Positions 41,690 to 50,645 are shown, counted from the stretch's first letter. The stretch is DNA of 64,000 nucleotides from Mycolicibacterium sphagni (GCF_002250655.1 NZ_NOZR01000021.1:1-64000); one strand, 5' to 3'. Numbers and translations are program-made. Notes: generated by a model not told the origin, from the letters alone.

Positions 41690-42463
41690 TCAGCGGCCCC
41701 TCCACTGCGGCCTGCGCTTCTCTCGCCACGCTTGCAGGCCTTCGCCGACATCCTCGGTGGCACCGGCCACCTTGCGCATCACTTCACCGAAGCGCACAGA
41801 CTCGATCCAGCCCATGTCAGCCGTGCGCCAGGCCACCTCTTTGGTGGCCCGCTGCGCCAACGGCGCGGCCTCGGCGAGGGTCTGTGCCCACGCCTGTGCT
41901 TCGGACTGGAGGTCCTCGGGTTCGACCAGCTTCCACACCAATCCGATTTCTTTGGCGCGCTCCGCGCTGATCGGCTTGCCGGTCAGCAGCAGCTCCATTG
42001 CGTTAGCCCAACCGACACGATGTGGCAATCGGATTGCACCGACGATGGTCGGCACACCGAGCGACACCTCGGGGTAGCTGAAAGTGGCTGCGGTTGAGGC
42101 GATTACGAAGTCGCAGAACAAGACTCCGGTCAGCCCGTAGCCGACACAGGGTCCGTGCACGGCGGCGATTGTGGGCTTGAACAACTCCATGCCCGATTCG
42201 AAACTGTTGATGGTGGGTTTCTCCCAAAAGGTCCCGCCGAAGGTGCCGACCGACCCTTCGCCGTCCTTGAGGTCGCCACCGGCACAGAACACGTCACCGT
42301 TGGCGGTCAGGACCCCAACCCAAGCCTCTTGCTGGTCACGGAATCGGTCCCACGCGGCGTTGATCTCCTGCCGTAGTTGACCGTTGATCGCATTACGCGC
42401 CTCGGGCCGGTTGAGGGTGATGGTGGCAACGTGATCATCCAGCTGATAGGTGACGAGGCTCAT
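41690..42463 (-). CDS. Enoyl-CoA hydratase/isomerase family protein
   Basis: A 257-residue crotonase-fold enzyme. The acyl-CoA-binding segment FCAGGDLKDGE, the oxyanion-hole GPCVGYGLTGVLFCDFVIAS and the conserved SYPEVSLGVPTIVGAIRLPHRVG are present; the GxEL glutamate region is represented by WANAMELLLTG. It is the last gene of the minus-strand block that begins with the nitrile-hydratase-like genes, 30 nt after the thioesterase-like gene. Substrate unknown. Confidence 0.88.
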   Translation of the reverse strand: MSLVTYQLDDHVATITLNRPEARNAINGQLRQEINAAWDRFRDQQEAWVGVLTANGDVFCAGGDLKDGEGSVGTFGGTFWEKPTINSFESGMELFKPTIAAVHGPCVGYGLTGVLFCDFVIASTAATFSYPEVSLGVPTIVGAIRLPHRVGWANAMELLLTGKPISAERAKEIGLVWKLVEPEDLQSEAQAWAQTLAEAAPLAQRATKEVAWRTADMGWIESVRFGEVMRKVAGATEDVGEGLQAWREKRRPQWRGR

Positions 42464-42493
42464 TGCTGCACTCTAATGAGCGCCCAGCGCCGA

Positions 42494-43336
42494 TCACCCG
42501 CCGATATTCATACGGGTTGCGGGATTGGCCATCGCGGTGACCATGCTGCGGCCGAACGCGCCGCTGTCGTCGAACAGGGTCGCGCTACCGACTGACACCC
42601 CGTTTTCGGAGAAGTTGGTGTCCGCCTGAACACCGATGAACACCCCGCGAGGCAGCCGCGACAACGCCACCGTGAGATCGCCGTTGATGTAGCCGATTCC
42701 GCTGGCGCCCAAGTCGGTCACCAGGTTGGCAGCTGCCTCGGCCACGACCGCTGCGCGGACGAATGGCGTTGCCGCCAGGCCGGCCACCGCATCCAGACCG
42801 CCGTAGTAGGCGCGCTTACGTCCAGTGTCCTGGTGGCGCATACCCATTGGGGTCCAGCCGGTTCCGTCGCTCTGGACGTGCAGTTGATGTTGCCCGGCGC
42901 TGTCCGGGGCGAGCACGCTCATCGCCGACTCCCAGTGCTCGTCTGCCGGTGCGTGAGATTCGCGGTACTGCAACAGCGTCGCCCGTGCCACGATCCAGTC
43001 ATCTTGGATGATGTCGCACTCAGCGGTGCGCATCCGATGCCCGTGCCGAATCAGCCGGGTCTGCGTATAGGTCGGGACAGCTCGAGCAGGCTTGAGCAGA
43101 TCCAGGGTGAGCCGGGCAGGCAGGTAGCCGACAGCGCCGTACTTGCGCTCCAGCGTCGAGGCCGCTAGGCCGGCGATCGCCTGGCCGCTGAGCACACCGT
43201 CGCTCCAGGAGGCCGCGGCAGAGGTCGTCGGCCGGAAACTGCCGTTGCTCTGCTGGACGAAGTACGCCGGGCGGATACCGACAGCGCTGGATGCCGCTGC
43301 CGTGCGCTCTGACAAATCCATGCTGCTGTTCACCAT
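42494..43336 (-). CDS. Hot-dog-fold acyl-CoA thioesterase-like protein
   Basis: A 280-residue protein that reads as a double hot-dog thioesterase or related fold (RPAYFVQQSNGSF, ASWSDGVLSGQAIAGLAA, LTLDLLKPAR, RTAECDIIQDDWIVARATLLQYR, FVRAAVVAEAAANLVTDLGASGIGYINGDLTVALSR). It lies between the nitrile hydratase accessory gene and the enoyl-CoA hydratase. The ATG at 43336 follows an AAGG site with normal spacing; the frame extends upstream without a better site. Substrate unknown. Confidence 0.7.
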   Translation of the reverse strand: MVNSSMDLSERTAAASSAVGIRPAYFVQQSNGSFRPTTSAAASWSDGVLSGQAIAGLAASTLERKYGAVGYLPARLTLDLLKPARAVPTYTQTRLIRHGHRMRTAECDIIQDDWIVARATLLQYRESHAPADEHWESAMSVLAPDSAGQHQLHVQSDGTGWTPMGMRHQDTGRKRAYYGGLDAVAGLAATPFVRAAVVAEAAANLVTDLGASGIGYINGDLTVALSRLPRGVFIGVQADTNFSENGVSVGSATLFDDSGAFGRSMVTAMANPATRMNIGG

Positions 43337-43482
43337 TGCCATCCTTTGTGTGGGGGAGCCGCCGCTTGCTTGACGGCTCACCACGCAACTATGACGCGCG
43401 GCAACGATTCGTACGTCCACCGATCGGCTGGACTACGGGATGAATCGGGGGGTCCACCGATTGGGGGACATCGGGCTGAGAG

Positions 43483-43821
43483 TCAGGCCTCCAGCCTGGC
43501 ACGAACGACTGAAAGTCGTTGCTGCAGTTCCTCTTCGGTGATAACCCCTCTGGACAGCAGCGAATGCGCCAGCGAAACCAGCTGACTTTCCGGATAGGGG
43601 ACCTCAGAGTAGACGGTGGCCGAGAGGGCATCTTCCTCGTCGCGCCGCTCCTTGAATGTCGGAACGGCGGCATCGCATGCCGCGTGATCGAGGGCATCGC
43701 ACAGGCCGTCCAGGCTTGTCTTCCACGGCGGTACCGGATTCTCAACACCGTATTTGGCCGCCATCACTGACCAGATCTGGTTGCGTTCGACGATCTGCTT
43801 CAAAGGGGTCGGTTCAGTCAC
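43483..43821 (-). CDS. Nitrile hydratase accessory/beta-like protein
   Basis: A 112-residue protein resembling the N-terminal part of nitrile hydratase beta subunits and their metallochaperones (PVPPWKTSLDGLCDAL; VITEEELQQRLSVVRARLE). Such accessory proteins load and oxidise the metal centre. I chose the GTG at 43821, just past the alpha-subunit stop and behind GGGGAATGAG; an upstream ATG at 43875 would overlap alpha by 47 nt. It follows alpha and beta in one operon. Confidence 0.72.
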   Translation of the reverse strand: MTEPTPLKQIVERNQIWSVMAAKYGVENPVPPWKTSLDGLCDALDHAACDAAVPTFKERRDEEDALSATVYSEVPYPESQLVSLAHSLLSRGVITEEELQQRLSVVRARLEA

Positions 43822-43828
43822 CTCGAGC

Positions 43829-44551
43829 TCATTCCCCGGCCGGATGCAAGGCGGGACGGGTGTCGGTGATGACATTGGTCGTCACGCCCGGCTTCGGCAA
43901 CGCCACCCCGATCAGGCAGTCGCGAGTGATGATCTCGGTCAACTGGTCCTCGGTCCAACCGTCGGTCCCCGCGGGCCGCATCGGCATGACCATGAACCGG
44001 TGTTTCTGGTTGGAATCCTGGACCCGGACCTCGATGTCGTCGCCCAGATAGAGGCCGAACTCCGACAGCACCTGGCGGGGCCAACGGACCAGGCGGCGAC
44101 GGTAATTGGGGGTTCGATACCACTCGGGCGAGTTGCCGAGGATCGGTCGTGGGTAGCACGAACACAGCGCGCACACGATCACGTTGTGCACGGTCGGGGT
44201 GTCCTCGAGGATCTGGAAAGCGGTGAAATCGCTGGGCGTGCCGAAGCCGGTCGGCTCCAGCCAGTCGACGCCCACCTCCTTGCTGGCCGTCATCGGCTCG
44301 GCGAGGGCCAGCGCTTTGAAGTCCGGGTCCAGCCACGCGCGGGCGACCAGCCGCGCGGCCGGGGTCGGGCCGATCTGCTCAGCGAACTCGGTGAACAGAC
44401 GGTGTTCCTCGGCGGTGAAAATACCTTTCTCGATGCACAATTCGCGCAATGCGATCTCGAGCACTTCGAAGTCTGTGATCTCGTCGACCATCGGCTTGAC
44501 TGTCCGGTCGTGATCGTGGTCGTGCGCGTGATCGTGGTCGTGTCCAGACAT
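43829..44551 (-). CDS. Nitrile hydratase / thiocyanate hydrolase alpha-type subunit
   Basis: A 240-residue metal-enzyme subunit. An N-terminal His/Asp-rich tract (HDHDHAHDHDHD, residues 4-15) precedes the NHase alpha domain. The metal-binding loop reads VCALCSCYPRP, keeping the three cysteines of the C-x-L-C-S-C motif, but the variable position is Ala rather than the Ser or Thr of characterised Fe- or Co-type enzymes. The C-terminal part (MRPAGTDGW, TRDCLIGVALP) is conserved. Predicted to hydrate nitriles or related substrates. Confidence 0.82.
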   Translation of the reverse strand: MSGHDHDHAHDHDHDRTVKPMVDEITDFEVLEIALRELCIEKGIFTAEEHRLFTEFAEQIGPTPAARLVARAWLDPDFKALALAEPMTASKEVGVDWLEPTGFGTPSDFTAFQILEDTPTVHNVIVCALCSCYPRPILGNSPEWYRTPNYRRRLVRWPRQVLSEFGLYLGDDIEVRVQDSNQKHRFMVMPMRPAGTDGWTEDQLTEIITRDCLIGVALPKPGVTTNVITDTRPALHPAGE

Positions 44552-44577
44552 GTTCTTCCGTTCGTGAGATGTTGGGC

Positions 44578-45417
44578 TCAGTTGGCGGCTTGGAGCCAGT
44601 GCTCGGGAATCTCGGTCCGGAGGCTGTCGGCCTCCGGCCCGTTGAAGTCGTTCCACAGCTCAGACATGCTGAATTTCACGACGTAGAACCATTCGGGCTT
44701 GGCGTCGGGGATGTCCCACGTTTCGTCCTCGGCGGCCGGGCTTTCGTAGGCCACCGCGTCGATGACACCCCGTGCGCCGCGGACGTACTCCGGGGTACGT
44801 GTGTAGAACAGCACCGGAAGTTCCCGGACGACGACGGGGTCACCGACCTTGAACTTCGCCTCGCCCGCTTTGCCCGCGTAGACCTGCGGATCGCCCTTGC
44901 CCTGTGCGTGCACGATGTGACTGTTGCGCTTGACCTGCGATCCGTCGCCTTCGAACTTGGGCTTGGCCGCCAGCGTCTTGCCCTCCAGTCCGCCGGCGTA
45001 GCGGTCTTTGACTTCCGCCATCCGCTCGGTGAGTTCGGTCAGGCCGATGTGATGCTTCTCGATCAGCACCCGCGCCACGGACAGCAGCCAGCGGCCGTAG
45101 TACGGGAATCCGAGATAGACGGCGCGCTGGACGTCAACGTTGCCGATTCGGCGCCGTTCCTCGGACAACCAGATACCGCGCCATGCGAGGACCTCGCACA
45201 TGACATACGTCATGTGCTCCCAGTACTCGTAGTCCTTGTTCTCGTACTTCATCGGAACGTCGGGCTCGCCCCCGACGTCGTGTACAGGCTTCATATAGGC
45301 GACAAACTTGGCGTGGTCAAGCAGATCCGGCGTGGGCGCGTCCGGCAACTCCGGATAGGCCGACTTGAGACGGGCCACCAACGCCAGCTGGTCGGCGCGT
45401 TCGGCAGCAGTGCTCAT
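44578..45417 (-). CDS. Nitrile hydratase beta subunit-like protein
   Basis: A 279-residue protein with the beta-subunit pattern: VHDVGGEPDVPMKYENK near the N-terminus, a helical middle, and a C-terminal SH3-like barrel (FKVGDPVVVRELPVLFYTRTPEYVRGARG and WFYVVKFSMSELWND). It pairs with the alpha-type subunit 26 nt downstream. The ATG at 45417 lies 6 nt from an AAAGGGG core in a tandem 18-bp repeat. A longer frame to GTG 45525 would add in-frame KGPST repeats. Confidence 0.83.
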   Translation of the reverse strand: MSTAAERADQLALVARLKSAYPELPDAPTPDLLDHAKFVAYMKPVHDVGGEPDVPMKYENKDYEYWEHMTYVMCEVLAWRGIWLSEERRRIGNVDVQRAVYLGFPYYGRWLLSVARVLIEKHHIGLTELTERMAEVKDRYAGGLEGKTLAAKPKFEGDGSQVKRNSHIVHAQGKGDPQVYAGKAGEAKFKVGDPVVVRELPVLFYTRTPEYVRGARGVIDAVAYESPAAEDETWDIPDAKPEWFYVVKFSMSELWNDFNGPEADSLRTEIPEHWLQAAN

Positions 45418-45418
45418 G

Positions 45419-45490
45419 GATGGCCCCTTTGTCGTTGATGGCCCCTTTGTCGTTGATGGCCCCTTTGTCGTTGATGGCCCCTTTGTCGCG
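45419..45490. repeat. Four tandem 18-bp repeats carrying Shine-Dalgarno-like cores
   Basis: Four head-to-tail copies of GATGGCCCCTTTGTCGTT (the last differs in its final two bases) end right before the beta-subunit ATG. Read on the minus strand, each unit holds AAAGGGG; the nearest is spaced 6 nt from the ATG. Because the unit is 18 bp, copy-number change would keep the frame of the longer ORF. Confidence 0.9.
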
Positions 45491-45527
45491 ACAGTGCACA
45501 ACTCCAACGGGTGCCAACCTAACACCG

Positions 45528-45533
45528 AATATG
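45528..45533 (-). promoter_or_regulatory. Possible -10 element for the nitrile hydratase operon
   Basis: On the minus strand CATATT (45533-45528) lies about 110 nt upstream of the beta-subunit ATG and upstream of the four repeats, with a TTGATT further upstream at a short spacing of about 15 bp. If used, the whole repeat tract would be in the 5' untranslated region. The -35 match is weak. Confidence 0.35.
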
Positions 45534-45589
45534 TCCGAAAGCGCTTGCAATCAACCGCTTCTTACCCGCCCGCTATTTTCAGTATTTCT

Positions 45590-46093
45590 TCAGGTGTATC
45601 CCAGCGCGACGTTCTCGGCATGGATGCGCACCGTGAGTACCAAGGCGTTGGCGACGCTGAACACGATGGCGGTCACCCAGGCAGAGTGCACCAGCGGCAG
45701 TGCGGCGACCTCCGCGGCCACCGCCGTGTAGTTGGGGTGGTGCACCCATCGATACGGGCCCCGGCGAACCAAGGGAGCGCCCTTGATCACGATCAGCCGC
45801 GGGTTCCAGTGCTTGCCAAGTACCGAGACGCACCACCAGCGCACTGCCGTGCTGATCACCACCACCGCCACCATTGGCCAGCCGAGCCAGGGTAGGAAGG
45901 GCCGATGCATCGACGCCACCTCGACAATGCAGGACACCAACAGCAGCGTGTGCATCCCGACCATCACCGGGTAATGCCCGCGGCCGAATTCCCGGCCGCC
46001 GTGGGCAAAAGACCATGCCGCGTTGCGGCGCGAGACCACCAACTCAACCAGGCGCTCGGCGCCGATCAGGCCGATGAACGAGTAGTAGATCAT
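45590..46093 (-). CDS. Isoprenylcysteine carboxyl methyltransferase (ICMT) family membrane protein
   Basis: A 167-residue membrane methyltransferase with about four to five helices and the ICMT SAM-binding signature (LVRRGPYRWVHHPNY; the adjacent RIHAENVALG). In other bacteria such enzymes sit beside type III polyketide synthases and O-methylate alkylpyrones. It starts 10 nt after the PKS gene. Predicted to methylate the PKS product at the membrane. Confidence 0.87.
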   Translation of the reverse strand: MIYYSFIGLIGAERLVELVVSRRNAAWSFAHGGREFGRGHYPVMVGMHTLLLVSCIVEVASMHRPFLPWLGWPMVAVVVISTAVRWWCVSVLGKHWNPRLIVIKGAPLVRRGPYRWVHHPNYTAVAAEVAALPLVHSAWVTAIVFSVANALVLTVRIHAENVALGYT

Positions 46094-46103
46094 CGGATCT
46101 CAT

Positions 46104-47210
46104 TCACCAGCCCAGCAGCAACAGTTCGAAGCTGAAGCCCGGCCCCATCGCCAGCATCAGTCCCAGTGAGCCCTCCGGCGGTGTCGCGGCGACGGTCCGG
46201 TTGAGGACGTCGAGGACTGATACCGACGAGATGTTTCCGTTGTCGCGCATCGACTCCCAGCTGTGCCGCAGCCTGTCCGACGGTATGCCGACCGCGTTGG
46301 TGATCGCGTCGAGCACCTTGGGTCCGCCGGGATGACACACCCACGTCGCGATGTCAGCGGTGGTCAACCCGTGATCGGCAAGAAATGAGCGGACCTCGCC
46401 GCCCAGATGGTCGTCGGCCATCTTCGGCACGTCGCGCGACATCACCAGCTGGAAGCCGCTCGAGCTGACGTTCCAGCCCATGACGTCGACGGTGTCGGGG
46501 AACAACGTGCTGCGCGTGGCCAGCACCCGGGGGCCACGAGGTACGGGGAGACCCGCGGGGATCCGGTTGGCGCCGGCGCCGACCACGGCCGCCGCTCCGT
46601 CGCCGAACAGACACACTCCGATCAGCGCGGGTATCGACGTGTCGTCACGCTGCAGTGTCAGCGAACATAGTTCGACCGAGAGCAGCACGGCCACGTGGTC
46701 CGGGAAACCACGCAGGTAGTCGTGCATCCGCGCCAGGCCGGCGGCGCCGGCCACACATCCCAGGCCGAACAGCGGGATGCGTTTGACGTCGGGACGCAGC
46801 CCGATCTTCGAGGCGATCCGGGCGTCGATGGTAGGCACGGCCACCCCGGTGCTGGACACGGTCACGATGGCATCGACTTCGCCTGGCCGCACGTGCGCGG
46901 CGTCCAGGGCCCGGCGCACCGCCTGCTCTCCGAGTTCGACAGCCACCTCCAGGTAGGCCGCATTGGCTTCGGTGAAGCCGCTCATCGTCGGGTAGCGATC
47001 CAACGGCAGCGCGAGGTTGCGGTGCTCGACTCCGCTGGTGTTGGCGAAGCGCATAAAGCCTGGTTCGGCGAATTCGGTGAGCGCCTCCGCCACCTCGCGC
47101 TGGTCGTAGCGATGCTCCGTGAACGCGACGGCAGTACCGGCGATGCGCGGGGCGCCCCGCTGAGGCACGCCAATTATGTTCCGGGAGTTGAAAAAGGCGG
47201 TATCTGTCAT
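46104..47210 (-). CDS. Type III polyketide synthase (chalcone/stilbene synthase family)
   Basis: A 368-residue homodimeric PKS. The catalytic Cys is in GLGCVAGAAG (Cys152), the His in WVCHPGGPKVLDAI and the Asn in DNGNISSVSVLD, so the Cys-His-Asn triad is complete. Such enzymes make alkylpyrones or alkylresorcinols from long-chain acyl starters. It is the first gene of a PKS-ICMT operon. The start ATG 47210 is close to an AT-rich upstream region. The exact product is not predictable. Confidence 0.93.
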   Translation of the reverse strand: MTDTAFFNSRNIIGVPQRGAPRIAGTAVAFTEHRYDQREVAEALTEFAEPGFMRFANTSGVEHRNLALPLDRYPTMSGFTEANAAYLEVAVELGEQAVRRALDAAHVRPGEVDAIVTVSSTGVAVPTIDARIASKIGLRPDVKRIPLFGLGCVAGAAGLARMHDYLRGFPDHVAVLLSVELCSLTLQRDDTSIPALIGVCLFGDGAAAVVGAGANRIPAGLPVPRGPRVLATRSTLFPDTVDVMGWNVSSSGFQLVMSRDVPKMADDHLGGEVRSFLADHGLTTADIATWVCHPGGPKVLDAITNAVGIPSDRLRHSWESMRDNGNISSVSVLDVLNRTVAATPPEGSLGLMLAMGPGFSFELLLLGW

Positions 47211-47524
47211 GCGGGTTGCAACACGACAGAGGCTCCGAAAGAATTCCGTATTTGCCGTCACGTGAAATATCACACAGACGCATGAAATGTCATTACCGTA
47301 TCGGTATAAGCACCACCGAGTACTGAAAAGTGTAGCTGCACAAGATAAATGGCGCCTGATACTTCTCAGGAATGTGGGCAAATCTGATATTCAATTGCTT
47401 ATAGGCTGCCAACAGGCTGGCAATCGGCCATACCGGTGAACCGTTTACCCGCATGCTTCGTGCACTGTTTCCAACTACGAAAAGAGTTGCAGGAGTTGGC
47501 CGGACAACTCAACCCCTGCGCAAG
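47211..47524. other. AT-rich intergenic region between Tex and the PKS operon
   Basis: About 314 bp that is noticeably AT-richer than its neighbours. It must carry the PKS promoter (minus strand). An inverted repeat TACCGTATCGGTA lies upstream of the PKS start, a possible operator. Near the tex stop a 6-bp inverted repeat GAGTTG/CAACTC (47493-47510) may be a weak terminator. I see no gene. Confidence 0.4.
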
Positions 47525-49876
47525 CTACCGGCCGAATCCGGCGTCACGTAGAGCCTGGGCCATCGAACCGGAGGACCGCTTGTCGTCGCGCTGGTTGTTC
47601 TCATTTCCGCGGGCGGGTTGCCTGCGCTCGCCTCGGCTGGGGATGCCGCCACCGCCACTACGCTCAGTTCGCTTGGCCTGGTTGTTCTTTGGCGCATCAC
47701 CCAGCCGCAGACTCAACCCGATCCGCTGGCGATCCACATCGACCTCGAGGACCTTGACCCGCACCACCTGGCCCGAGCGAACCACCTCGTGTGGGTCGGA
47801 GACGAAGCGGTCCGACATCGCCGATACGTGCACGAGACCGTCTTGGTGCACACCGATATCCACGAATGCGCCGAAGGCCGCGACATTGGTCACGACGCCT
47901 TCGAGCACCATGCCGACCTTGAGGTCGGTTACCTTCTCCACGCCGGCGGCGAACGTCGCCGTGGAAAAAGCCGGCCGAGGATCGCGTCCGGGCTTCTCCA
48001 GCTCAGCGAGGATATCGGTCACCGTCGGCACACCGAACCGGTCATCGGCGAAGTCGGCGGGCCGCAGCGCTCGCAACGACCGTTCGTTACCGATGAGCTC
48101 GGCCAGTGCAATCCCCGAACGGTCCAGGATGCGCCGGACCACCGGATAGGCCTCCGGGTGCACGCCAGAGGCATCGAGCGCATCGTCGCCGCCACGGATC
48201 CGCAGGAATCCCGCGCATTGCTCAAAAGCCTTGGGACCCAAACGCGCGACGTCCAACAGAGCACTCCGGCTGCGGAACGGACCAGTCTTCTCCCGGTGGG
48301 CGACGATGGCCTCGGCCAAAGATTCAGTGACACCGGACACCCGGGCCAGCAGCGGGACAGAGGCGGTGTTGAGGTCGACACCGACAGCGTTGACCGCATC
48401 CTCCACCACCGCATCGAGACTGCGGGCGAGTGTGCCAGGGGTGACATCGTGCTGATATTGGCCGACGCCGATCGACTTCGGCTCGATCTTCACCAGTTCG
48501 GCGAGCGGATCCTGCAGACGCCGCGCGATCGATACCGCGCCACGCACCGTCACGTCCAGGCTCGGCAGCTCGCGGGCGGCATAGGCCGACGCCGAGTAAA
48601 CCGACGCCCCAGCTTCGCTGACCATGGCCTTCACTGGTGCTGCCGCACCGGCGGCACGGATGTCTGCGATCAATTCGGTTGCCAGTGCATCGGTCTCCCG
48701 TGACGCGGTGCCGTTGCCGATAGCGATCAGCTCGACGCCGTGCCGCGCGACCAGGGCCGCCAGAGTTGCCTTCGCCGAATCCCATTGGCGCTGTGGCTGA
48801 TGCGGGTACACCGCGCAGGTATCGAGCACCTTGCCGGTGCTATCGACGACCGCGACCTTGACTCCGGTGCGGAAGCCTGGATCCAGCCCGAGGGTGGTGC
48901 GAGTGCCGGCCGGAGCCGCCAGCAGAAGGTCCTTCAGGTTCTTGGCGAACACTGCGACCGCGTCGTCCTCGGCGCGCTGGCGCAGCCGCATCCGCGCGTC
49001 GACCGCACCGGAGATCATCAGCCTGGTGCGCCACGCCAACCGGACGGTGGTGGCCAGCCACGGCGTCGCCGCCGCCTTGGCCGCCAGGTCGATGCCCAGC
49101 GCGCTGGCGACCATCACTTCGTACGCGTCGTCGGTGCCGCCGTCGAATCGCAGCGCGAGCGCCTGTTCCTTCTCGCCTCGCATCACCGCCAGCACCCGGT
49201 GCGACGGCATGTCCTCCAGCCGCTCGGTGAACTCGAAGTAGTCGCGGAACTTCTGTGCCGCCGCAGTTTTCGCGGCCTCCTCGGAATGTGGCGTGGTCCG
49301 CAGCGAGCCCTCGGCCCAGAACTTGGTCCGGACGGCACCGACGAGCTCGGCATCTTCGGCCGCGCGCTCGATGAGGATATGCCGCGCGCCGTCGAGTGCC
49401 GCCGCGGCGTCAGCGACGTCGGCGCCGACGAACTCGGCAGCCACGGCTTCAGGGGTGGCTGCAGGGTCGGCGAGCAATCGATCGGCGAGTGGCTCCAGAC
49501 CGGCTTCGCGCGCGATCTGAGCTTTGGTGCGCCGCTTGGGTTTGTACGGGAGGTAGATGTCCTCGACCCGGGATTTGGTATCGGCCGTGATCAGTGCGAT
49601 TCTCAGCTCGTCGGTCAGCTTGCCCTGCTCCTCGATGGAGGCCAGCACCGCATCGCGCCGCTCGTCGAGCTCCCGCAGGTAGCGCAGCCGCTCCTCGAGG
49701 TCGCGCAGTTGTCCGTCGTCGAGGCTACCGGTGACTTCCTTGCGGTAGCGGGCGATGAACGGAACCGTCGAACCCTCGTCGAGCAGCCGCACAGCGGCGG
49801 CCACCTGAATCTCGGCAACAGCGAGTTCTTCAGCAAGACGGGCATTTACAGATTTCACGGTTGGGCTCGAAGTCAC
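47525..49876 (-). CDS. tex: Tex family RNA-binding transcription accessory protein
   Basis: A 783-residue nucleic-acid-binding protein with the Tex arrangement: N-terminal helical domain (SARLAEELAVAEIQVAAAVRLLDEGSTVPFIARYRKEVTG), YqgF RNase H-like middle (TTLGLDPGFRTGVKVAVVDSTGKVLD), helix-hairpin-helix (VSGVTESLAEAIVAHREKTGPF), and a C-terminal S1 domain (GVVTNVAAFGAFVDIGVHQDGLVHVS). A basic low-complexity tail follows. It is highly conserved and monocistronic. Confidence 0.95.
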   Translation of the reverse strand: MTSSPTVKSVNARLAEELAVAEIQVAAAVRLLDEGSTVPFIARYRKEVTGSLDDGQLRDLEERLRYLRELDERRDAVLASIEEQGKLTDELRIALITADTKSRVEDIYLPYKPKRRTKAQIAREAGLEPLADRLLADPAATPEAVAAEFVGADVADAAAALDGARHILIERAAEDAELVGAVRTKFWAEGSLRTTPHSEEAAKTAAAQKFRDYFEFTERLEDMPSHRVLAVMRGEKEQALALRFDGGTDDAYEVMVASALGIDLAAKAAATPWLATTVRLAWRTRLMISGAVDARMRLRQRAEDDAVAVFAKNLKDLLLAAPAGTRTTLGLDPGFRTGVKVAVVDSTGKVLDTCAVYPHQPQRQWDSAKATLAALVARHGVELIAIGNGTASRETDALATELIADIRAAGAAAPVKAMVSEAGASVYSASAYAARELPSLDVTVRGAVSIARRLQDPLAELVKIEPKSIGVGQYQHDVTPGTLARSLDAVVEDAVNAVGVDLNTASVPLLARVSGVTESLAEAIVAHREKTGPFRSRSALLDVARLGPKAFEQCAGFLRIRGGDDALDASGVHPEAYPVVRRILDRSGIALAELIGNERSLRALRPADFADDRFGVPTVTDILAELEKPGRDPRPAFSTATFAAGVEKVTDLKVGMVLEGVVTNVAAFGAFVDIGVHQDGLVHVSAMSDRFVSDPHEVVRSGQVVRVKVLEVDVDRQRIGLSLRLGDAPKNNQAKRTERSGGGGIPSRGERRQPARGNENNQRDDKRSSGSMAQALRDAGFGR

Positions 49877-49995
49877 GCCGAGACCCTACCGAACCTCGCC
49901 GACAATCTGGCCAACGGCCGAGGGATGTCGCAAGAGTTCGGGTCTGCCTTCGCAAAAGGATTGGGCAACGCGCGCGTCGGCGGCACAGTCGATCC

Positions 49996-50601
49996 ATGAC
50001 GACTACCCCTGACACGGCGACCCAGGCACGTATCTCCCGGCTCGACGTTCCCGACGTCGACGCGCTGAGCAACCCCGCGGTGAAGGGCTTCTTCACCCAT
50101 CAGCAACGCGAAGAGGGCCTGACCTCGAACTGGTTCCGCGCGCTTTCACTCAACGAGGACGATCTCGGCCGGCTCAACGGGTACCTTCTGCCGTTGCTGG
50201 GCACAGACGGACGCGGCGGCCTGACAGCGCGCGAGCGGGAAGTGATCGCGACGGTCGTCTCGGGGGAAAACCGGTGCGCGTACTGCCACACCAATCACGC
50301 CAACAAGCTGGGCAAGGTGGCCGGTGACTGGTCCTTCGGTCAACGGGTGGCAATCGACCACCACCAGGTGCACGAGCTGACCGATCGCGAGCGGGCGCTG
50401 GCCGATCTCGCCGTCGCGGTGAACAACAACCCGCAGTCCATCCGGGATGACGATTTTGACGGGCTACGCCGTCTGGGGCTGGACGATCATCTGATCCTCG
50501 AGGCGATTTCGATCGCGGCGTTCATTGGCGCCACCAACCGGATCGGCATCGCGCTGTCGGTGCCACCGAACCCCGAATACACCGGGGTGCCGCAGCACTA
50601 G
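49996..50601 (+). CDS. AhpD-like peroxidase-related carboxymuconolactone-fold protein
   Basis: A 201-residue protein with the AhpD-type redox centre CxxC-x3-H: ENRCAYCHTNH near residue 92-102, plus the helical fold of carboxymuconolactone decarboxylases. It is predicted to act as a thiol peroxidase or reductase. The ATG at 49996 gives the normal N-terminus. It lies 45 nt before the flavin-fold gene, divergent from tex. Confidence 0.88.
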   Translation: MTTTPDTATQARISRLDVPDVDALSNPAVKGFFTHQQREEGLTSNWFRALSLNEDDLGRLNGYLLPLLGTDGRGGLTAREREVIATVVSGENRCAYCHTNHANKLGKVAGDWSFGQRVAIDHHQVHELTDRERALADLAVAVNNNPQSIRDDDFDGLRRLGLDDHLILEAISIAAFIGATNRIGIALSVPPNPEYTGVPQH

Positions 50602-50645
50602 ACGCCGCCAGGAATAGTGCTGCGCAGGGACAGGTTTGGCGCTGT

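Noticed and set aside
45419..45490. Possible CRISPR array
   Set aside because: The four 18-bp units are directly joined with no spacers, so this is a tandem repeat and not CRISPR.
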